This document shows, in pieces, positions 54,201 to 63,975 of a stretch of DNA of 64,000 nucleotides. A program made the translations under genes and the position numbers. The stretch is taken from contig OX328105.1 of the NCBI GenBank assembly GCA_946811185.2, forward strand, positions 41,218,845 to 41,282,844, written 5' to 3'. The DNA comes from Hippopus hippopus (taxonomy: Eukaryota > Mollusca > Bivalvia > Cardiida > Cardiidae). Position 1 is the stretch's first letter; every line of letters starts with the position of its first letter. The notes under the pieces are model-generated. The model was not told the DNA's origin. It was given only the letters and a program-made list of their open reading frames with translations, and did no database searches.

Positions 54201-57200
54201 CCTGCCTCATCACCTTTTGCCTATATACCGTTCACGGGTCCATGTTTATAAATGTAGTTCGGTTTCAAATGTGTAAACACACAAGTAGATAGCTCCATGA
54301 CATTTACACAGAAAGCAGAATAAAACAGTCTCTAGAGGGGGTAAGGTGCTACTAATTCAGCAATTTTGTTGCATTTATTGCTTTTTATTAAATATTAAAG
54401 TCAAAAACTGTCCACGTGCATACGCCTTAGCAACAATGACGTCATTTTTCCGCGAAACGGTGTAGAATTACAAAGTTTGGCATTTTCTGTGGTTGGCTTC
54501 TCAAGCTTTATGCGCTCATGACTGAAAATTGATCAGAACCGGGACCCAAAAAACAATAATACACTAGTGTATTAATATCAAAAATAAGTCATGGGATTAA
54601 TACACTGCCAGGGGAGGTTTTATATGATAAATCTATATTCATCATTGAATAAGGTGGCATGTGTCTAATGAAAATGAGCCAAGCTCTTGCAAAAGAGAGT
54701 TAAATGCATCTCCATGATGTGTTAAACCAAGCAAGTCATCATATTATCATGGATTCATACAATCCATTTTGTCTGACAGCCGACTGAACCCTATGGTACA
54801 CTGGTCTTTTGACATGAAAATTGACCAATAGCCAAAAGTTTTGACCCAGGTTACCCAACACAGACTATGCAGGCTCACCAGGATCGATACTCTTTTGCAG
54901 ATGCATTAAATCCCCTTTTCACAGAGTATGGCTCATATGCACAATTATGTTGTTTTTTCAACAGTGCGCAGAGAAATGGTTTACTGTCAGAGGCCTCCCC
55001 AGATGAAGTTCAGGATATTGCAGACCCGTTTTATGCTTACTGTAAATTACATGCTGACAAGATTACATCGAGAGCTAAACGTCGGAACTATCTAGCCATA
55101 CAAAGCCATGTCAGACAACATGCAATGGCAAATATACAGGATGAAAAAGAAAAGGTCTGAAAACATGTATATTTCATTTTGTTTAGAGAAACTTGACCTC
55201 AAATTGTATTTCATGTAGTACTAAACAAAGCATCTTGGCCATAGTTCTACATTATATTGCAGAGCCCAGTAGCACAGTCAGTAGGATACAGTAGAGTTAA
55301 TTTCTTTCCCAGAATAGATGGTAGTCATTGCAACAGGATTTATTCCTCTCTCATGGCAAATCATTGTTTTGACAATGGTTATTGGCTTGTTTAAAAACAA
55401 CTGCTCCTTTTCTGTTATTGTTTTCAAAAGCTGTAAAGCCCTTACAGACTTTTAATGACCCTGAGAGAAAAGGCTTTTAAAAAGATTGTTGGACAGGAGA
55501 AAATGCTGGAAAAATTGGTTAACAAGCATTTTTTTCTTACCCCACAATGTTTTCTACCCTTCCAAAGACAAATTTCAATTTTTGATTCCTTTTTCATTTT
55601 GTGTTCTGCAAATGATTTCAATTCGGACAAGTCTAAGGCACTACCTGCCTCAATATGACTAAACTAACATTTTAATTGGCATAAAGCATCAAACAAACAA
55701 TCAAAACATACCTGTTCATGGTTTTGAAAAATAGCCCCCGACTTTTTACTCAAGACTGATGCTTCCAAGAATTGGCCAAGCAATTTTTATGGGACAAATA
55801 GGCTATGTGTATGCAAATAAACACAGCAATAAATTACTTAGTTCTGACTGGGAATTTTTTTTTTTAATTTGTTCATTTATTATTCAGGTACGTTTTGTCA
55901 GGAAATTGAATGTCCATCGACAGAAATATGCAATAGCAAAAGCAAATCGCCCGCCTTCATGGGGTGAGTAACAGCTCTGCATTTTCAGAAATGGAAGAAA
56001 ATAATGTTTAACCTTAGAGAATTAAGTACAAAACTATTTTTTTTTTTTTTTTTGAGGATAAACAAGTCAGTGATAAATTTGCAGCAAAGGACTGACTGAA
56101 TACATGTACAGTAAAACATTTATAGCGAACTCTGATACTGCGAAGTTCCGGTTTTTACGAAGTGAAATCAGTTCCCCGACCAAATGCTTCTTTAGCCTAT
56201 ATGAAAAAAGAATTGTTACAGTAATTTTTGATATAGGGCAGTTTTGCATATGGCGAATTAAAAGTCCAGTCCCGACTTAATTAAAACTGATGAATGTATC
56301 TGCTGTAAAGCGAAGTTGTGAAAGGGCTTTAACTGCCCAAACTTATTCACACCTCTATGCTAGCTTGTGTAATTTGTTACATGTTACATGCTTCGAAAGA
56401 TGTGATTATGTTATTGATTGATAATTACTGCGGCAGAGTATAAAATTAACTGACAACTAAAATTGAAAATTGTTGTCTGCAGATGCTTTCAATTTCAACC
56501 TGTCTAAAAGGAGTAGACCGCATTCGAACAAACTTCTTCCACAATTGGCTGCATATACTGAAACTCGCCAATATACTCGGACGGAAAAAAAAAAAAGATA
56601 ATTTTTTGTGACAAAATCTTTACCTAGAAATGATCATTTTGAAAAAAACAGGGTGACCGAAATACATGTAATGGGTTTTACCTTGTTGTCCGAATGTTTG
56701 TCCCAAATGAATAAGGGTATAATCCAACAAATTTAGATCTATTCATAGCACCAATGAAGGGGTCAAAACTGCAGAAGATCTATAGTTTTGGCATATTTTC
56801 AATCTTGAAATATATGCCTTTTAAATATTTTTATACCTTTTTAGATCTAAAAGAAGTAGCTTGTTAATACGATTTAAGTCATATTTCAGCAGTGGATGGT
56901 ATAGATTAAGATCAGAATTCACATTCTGTTTAGTCTGATGTCTATCTACACCATCCGCCAAAGCTTCCAAGATTGCCATCTTGCAAACTGCAGGGTAAAT
57001 TGGAACAATCATAAATGGAGAACAAGCCATCTGTCAACAAGATTTCACGCCTTGAGCCAAGCTCTTGCAAAAGGGGTTTTAACCCTTTACCACACTATCC
57101 CGCCTTTTAACGACCCTGAGAAAGAAGCCTTTTGAAAACATTGTGGGAAAAGGAGAAAATGCTGGTAACCAGCATTTTCTCCTTTTCCCACAATGTTTTA

Positions 57201-60200
57201 TACCCTTCCAACAACAAATTTCAATTTTTCAGCCACATTTATTTTGTTGTCTGCAAATACTTTCGATTTGGACTGGTCTAAAATTTTGTGGTTTGGTAAA
57301 GAGTTAATTCATCTCTATAGTGCATTATACCTAGCAAGACATTTCGTAATTCTTGATCCATAAAACTCATTTTGTCTAGCAACTGACTAAATCATGAAGT
57401 AGGACTGGTCTTTTACAGAAAAATGCAGAAAATTGACCAAACAGAAAGAATTTTGACCAAGGTCAGCCTGCATGAACTGCGCAGGCTGACCTTGGTCGAT
57501 ACTTTTAACAGATGCATTGAGCCCCTTTTCTCAGAGCACCCCCTTTTCACAGAACAAGCATCATTGTGTTTTCTTAGACCTCACTGATCATTGATAATGC
57601 ATAAAAAAAGTGTATGTTTTTAAATTAATATAGTGCCTCCTCAGAAAATGATACGATACCTCACGTCTAGTCCATCTGTGGTGAAAAAGATGTTAAGAAA
57701 GGCAGAATTAATGGGAATCATAACACAGGTGAGTACAGGTGTAACAGCCAAGCCGAGCAGCACAGTCAGTAACATACAGGACTTGGAACCATGGGGGTGC
57801 TACAACCTCCAGCTCAGCCAATTGCTTCCTGAGGCTTGATGACAGTCATTGAGATGGGATTCATTCCTCTCTTACTGCCGATAATTCGCTGTTTAACCCT
57901 TTACCAAACAATCCCTGGTTTTAACGACCCTGTAACCAGCATTTTCTCCTTTTGTTACCAGCATTTTCTCCTTTTCCCACAATGTTTTCTACTCTTCCAA
58001 AGTCAAGTTTCAATTTTTGAGTCATGTTTATTTTGTCGTCTGCAAATGCTTTCAAGTTGGAAAAGTCTAAAATTTTGTTGTTTGGGAAAGAGTTATGTGA
58101 TAGTTATGTGGGAAAATAGCCAGTGGCTTGGGAAGAAGATTGTTGGAAGTAATGTTAAAATCAGTGTTACAAATATGCAAACAGGTGTGATATTTTAGTG
58201 ATTATAGTGATGAACAGTTTGATGTATGAAAAAATTCAGATGTCTTAACTTTAAACCTCTATCATTTTGAAATGGACTACCTTTATATACATTGTTCAGA
58301 TTGGGGTAAAAGCTTTTGATACATTGTGGTAAATGAAGAAAATGCTGGTAACCAGTATTTTCTCTTTTTCTACAGTATGTTCTACTCATTCCTAAACAAA
58401 TCTCATCATTTTAGCCAAATTTCAATTGTCATCTGCAGATACTTTTAATGTGAAAAAATGTAACATTTTGTTGTTTAGTAAAGAGGTAAAAAGTTTTTTC
58501 TGATTCCATTCTAATTTGATGAAAATGATTATAAGGAACAATAACAGCATGGCGTATGCTTGAGGCATGCATCTTGTTGTGTTACAGAGTAATCTCCTAA
58601 CTTTGACCAAAATATGGTAGCTTTGATCAGGTTTCTATCATATAAATCTGCTTGGCAGACATAAAGAGTCCACTGGTTTTAGTTCCTTGATATATTTTGT
58701 AGACACAACATGAAGTCCACAATCATGACAAACAGGAGAGGAAGAAGTCACATATAGGTCCAGCTTTAAGTGCAGAATTTGTAACTTACTATCTAGGTAT
58801 GATGGTATAATGTAACCCTTAAATCTTTATTAAAAAATTCTGAGTTTTTAACGACCCTTAGGAAAAGACCTTTTGAAAAGATTGTGGAAAAAAAGAATGA
58901 ATGCTGTTAACCAGCATATTCTCCTTTCCCACATTTTTTTTTCCTTTCTGTTTTCTTATTAAAAACAAGAACATGCATTTATGCAAAAGTTTATTTGTCG
59001 TCTGCATATGCTTTCAATTTTGGACCTGTCAAAAATTTTGGCATCTGGAAAAGAGTTGCTAAATAATCCCATGTTTTCAGGACAAGGCTCTTGAAAACAT
59101 TGTGGTGAAAAGGAGAATTTCCACCACGTTCTTTTTAGCTCCACTGGCCGAAGGCCAGCGGGCTTATGTCATGGCCCGTTGTCCGTCATGCGTCCGTCCG
59201 TTAACTTTTATTTTAAAAATCTTCTTCTCTGAAACTACCCATCCAATTTTGATGGAACTTCACAGAAATGATCCTGCCATGGTCCTCTTCAGAATTTCAT
59301 GAAAGAATTTGATTCCTTCAAAAACTCTGGTTGCCATGGCAACAAAACTTTAAAATATTGGAAATTTTTGAAAATCTTCTTGTCAGAAACCATAAGGCCT
59401 AGGGCTACCAAATTTGGCATGTAGCTTTGTCTAGTGGGCCTCTATCAAGTTTCTTCAAATTATAGCCCTGGGGTCAAATTTGACCCCGGCCCGGGGGGGT
59501 CACAAGTTTTACATGGGCTTATATAGGGAAAACTTTAGAAATCTCCCTGTACCTAGCCATAAGCCCTAGGGCTACCAAATTTTGCATATGGCTTTATCTA
59601 GTGGGCCTCTACCAAGAGTGCCCAAATTATAGCCCTTGGGTCAAATTTGACCCTGCCCCGCAGGTCACAAGTTTTACATGGGCTTATTTAGGGAAAACTT
59701 CAGAAATCTCCCTGTACCTAGCCATAAGGCCTAGGGCTACCAAATTTTGCATGTGGCTTTATCTAGTGGGCCACTACCAAGAGTGCCCAAATTATAGCCA
59801 TGGGGTCAAAATTGGCCCTGCCCCGGGGGTCACAAATTTTACATGGGCTTATATAGAGAAAACTTAAGAAATCTCCCTGTACTTATTCATAAAGCGTAGG
59901 GCTACCAAATTTCGCATGGAGCTATATCTAGAGGGCCTTCACCAAGAGTGCATACATTATAGCCCTAGGGTGGAATTTGATTCACCCCGAGGGGTCAGAA
60001 GTTTTACATGGGCTTATATAGTGAAATCTTTAGAAATCTTCTTGTTATTAACCATATGAACTAGGGCTACCAATTTTAGTCCTGTCTCAGGGGTCTTATG
60101 TTCAAAACCAATTGGTCAAGTATTGTAATGTTTGGCATGTAGGGATTTTATGTATTAGCCAGTGGAGCGATACAGGGCCATCATGGCCCTCTTGTTTACT

Positions 60201-63200
60201 CTATTAACAGACAATTCTTACTCTTTGAGCCAAAATTTATTTGATGTCTGCAAATTAATTTGGGAAAGTCTAAATATTTTATCATTGTCTGATTAAAAGT
60301 TTACCGTTTCCTCTTGGAACAGCTTTTTGTTTGCTTTGCAATTTTTGACAAATGCAGAAAGAGCATATTGGGGACTTGGATAAGATATGATTGTTAGTCA
60401 AATTTTGTTGAAATACAGAAGCTTATTTGTTTCAGAACTTGCAAGAGCTGTTTATCAATGTTATGATCAGGGAGTGTGTTTTTTTGTTTGCTCTGTTTTG
60501 GTGTTACAGATTCTAACCTGTATGGTGCAGGCAGGTTAGCAGTAGATTTGTTCTAGAAAATTTCATATCAAATGAAAAATTTGGGAGTCTTCCCAATTCA
60601 CAATTGGCCTAGAACATTCTTATAAATACTAAGAATGCAGGAGAACGTCTTTCTAACTTTCAGATCGTAATATACGGATTGACAAACTGAAGTCTGACTT
60701 GAAAGAGCAGGAAAAACAGAAGGAAAAACTTCAACAACAAAATAATGCTTTGAGAATGCAGTATGACCAGGTGATCTGTCATATTTGAGTACACTTTGAC
60801 CATTTACCAAACAATCCTGTGTTTTAAAGAATGTAGGGAAGAAGCACTTTTGAAAAGATTGTTGGAAAAGGAAAAAATGCTGGTAACCAGCATTTTTTCC
60901 TTTTCCAGCAATGTTTTCTCCCCTGTTAAAGGCAAATACTGTCTCTTGAGGTACATGTAACTTGTCATCTGCAAGTGCTTTCTATTTGGACAAGTCTAAA
61001 ACTTTGTTGTTTGGAAAAGAAGAAAGAATACTAGAGGCAACATAAGGTGTTTTTTGTATACAGTGTAGTTCAAAATTAGACTTCTCAAAATGTGCCATTC
61101 GATCTTTGACATGTGCTGTTTCAAAAAACATTTGAGATTTTCTCACCATAAAGCCTTGAGTTGTATCTTTTTTTTTTCTGTCATAAGTCCTTTTACATGT
61201 ATGAACATAGAAGGCTAAGGGTTGATGTGTTTGTCATATCATATTTTTTTTGCAGTGCCCTTTAGTGCAGTCAGAAGCATACAGGACTGGAGAGTCACTG
61301 GTTCGAATCCCCAGCCAATCTAATTTCTTTCCGAGGATTATTAAAGTCATTGCGATAGGATTCAATCCTCTCTCATTGCTAATCACTGTTTTGAAAAGTG
61401 ATATGTTGGAAAGCAGCCAGTGGCTTGGGAAGAATATTGTGCCAAGTTCTGGTAAAAGAAAATTCAGGAAAGTATGGATAGGTGCACTAGCCACGGCAAT
61501 ATGAATGAAATGATATTGAAAATGTCGTAAAACACTATAAAAACAAATAATCATTTTATATTTGAAAAGATTTTATTCATAACCTTCTGAAACAAATTTA
61601 CAGCAGATAACTGAAACCCCCTTTATACAAAACAGAGATACCGTAATCAATATGAGCTAAGATTCAGTGAACAAATATTATTACTATTAAAAATATTGTG
61701 GCAAATGAATAAATTTCTTGTTAATACCACCTTCACACTTACGGATTTTTCTGACGAGTCCTTACGGATCGCCAACTCGTAGTCAATCGCAAGCATCCGT
61801 ACATAACTCGTTCGCATCCGTTAATAACTCGTCACAACTCGCAGACACTCGTGAGGATCCGTGAAAGTAGAGACAAAATTTTTGACATGTCAAAAATTTT
61901 CTTACGAGTGTCCACGGATAAAATTTTCCGTAATTAACTCGTAAATAACTTGTAACAATCCATAAGTATCGTAAACCGGTTGTAACCCTCCGTAAACTAC
62001 TCGCAAGAATCCGTAAATGTCTCGTAAACAATTTGTTTTACGATTTGTTACGGTTAGTTTATGATTCTTTTACGGAATATTACAAGTGCTTAAGTGACGT
62101 TACCGATTTTCATTGCGTTCAGTTATGATTGCTCTACGGATTGACAAGACTTAATTACGAGCAATTTATGGATATGTACAAGTACTTTACGAATACATAC
62201 GTATACTTTACGATTTAGAAATGGTATAAAAGCGTGCAAAATTGAACAGTTCCTTTCAGTTGTTATCAAGACGTCAGAGAGGCTTGATCTCTTCGATATA
62301 CACTATTGATATACATTATCTACAAGCATGGGTCCAAAGAAAGCAAAAAAGGCAGCCATGAGAAAAAAGCGGACGCGTTCACCCTCCTTAGAACCGCCAC
62401 AGCTAGAGCCCGCAGAGGTAGAAGACCTGCGTAAAATCTTCTTTGTGCTGAACGTCTCTTCTGCCTAGGAATATCTACTTGCTGCTGGGCATCTTCCCGT
62501 TCTGCTAGTTGAAGGAGCAACTGTAGAAAGTGTTGATAAAATTGCAATCTGTTTCTCTTGTATGCCATGTTGTCTCACTGGATGTCAGCTGTTGAATGAT
62601 GATACACAGAGAATTGCATGCTTTTTGCACACACAAAAAAAAAAAAAAAAAAAAACAGGACTCGTAAATACTCCTAACTTACTCCCAACTATTCGTAACA
62701 ACATGTTAACATGTCGTAATTTACATGTAAATGACTAGATTAATCGTAACCATCCGTAATATACTCGTAACATTCCGTAAACAGCTCTTAAAATTTCGTA
62801 ACATGCTTGTATTTGTCTGTAATAACTCGGAACAAATCGTAGATATTTGCCGTAAATACATTGTAACAACCCGTAATAAATTGTAAATGGACATTAATTA
62901 CTCGTAAACCACTCGTAAAACCGACCAGATCATAACAATCCGTGTACTTTTACGGATGTGTGACATCCGTAAGGACTCGTAAGAAAAATCTGTAAGTGTG
63001 AAGGGTGTATAAGAAAAAGTCCCTGGAATATGAAAACAGTGAGTCAGCTTGCCGTTTTCCATGATAGCTTCAGATTGATGAAATATGCCAATGCCAGAAA
63101 TTCTATAGATATTTACATGAAGTAATTTCATTTAATGACATGGCACTATTTGTCTGTCATTTTCAACTTTTTTTTTAAAATTTTCATTATATCAAAGATT

Positions 63201-63897
63201 TTGAAAGAATCCAACAAAATCCAGGAACATGCTGACAAGTTGACTCTAAAGGGAGAAACACTGTGGCAGATGCTTAGTGAAATGGCTGGAAGGGTAGGTA
63301 AAATTTTGTTGTAGAAATATATTTGATTATTTCTAGATCTGTATTTTTTAGACAAATTGTATTGAAGCCATGGAAATTAACCATTTCCAATTAGATGCGA
63401 CTATTGTGGCTCTGTAGTAGATAGCTTTTGTAAATAAAGAACCTGTAGGTGACAGCTTTTGAAACCATTTTGAAGAAAGGAGTACTTGCTTTGTACAACT
63501 AGGTGTTCTTTTTTCCATTGTTCAGGAGTCTTTGCTCAGTGGTTAAGTGTAGGATTAAAGTCCTGGAGGCCAGTGGTTTAAGCCTTCAACAAAGTACTGG
63601 GTATTATATGGGAGTTTCTTTTGGCAAGACATATCAGATCCCTAGTCTAGTACTTGTGAAACCTGTTAAAAATTGTGGTATATTGAGTTTTATTCTGAAC
63701 AAGCTTTTACACATTTTTTCACATTTTTGTATCTATGAAAATGACCCTCATAATTCCCCACCGAATTTCGAGGAGGGGGGAAATATAGGTTTCACATTGT
63801 CGGTTTGTCAGTCCATCCAGAGAGATATCTTCTAAGATCCTTGACAAAAATTGATGAAACTTCATACATACGCTCCTTTTGATATTCTGCCAAAGTC

Positions 63898-63975
<78 letters not shown>

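Larger units (their letters stand above)
61725..63009. mobile_element. PIF/Harbinger-like transposon, deletion derivative, TAA TSD
   Basis: Terminal repeats TACCACCTTCACACTTACGG and the complement of CTGTAAGTGTGAAGGGTGTA; TAA directly repeated at 61722-61724 and 63010-63012. The outer ~450 bp on each side is dense in short ACTCGTAA / CCGTAA words in both orientations. The middle has a TATAAAA at ~62225 and two facing ORF stubs (separate entries). A 3-bp TAA/TTA duplication and a two-ORF layout are typical of PIF/Harbinger (established). The family call is inference from these plus the minus-strand stub. Confidence 0.75.

Noticed and set aside
59601..59867. Open frame of 88 codons in family R
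   Set aside because: It is a translation of the tandem units and repeats with them.
62320..62568. Complete 82-residue protein on the minus strand
   Set aside because: Only the first ~50 residues look like protein; the rest is antisense to the other stub, as expected from a deletion junction.
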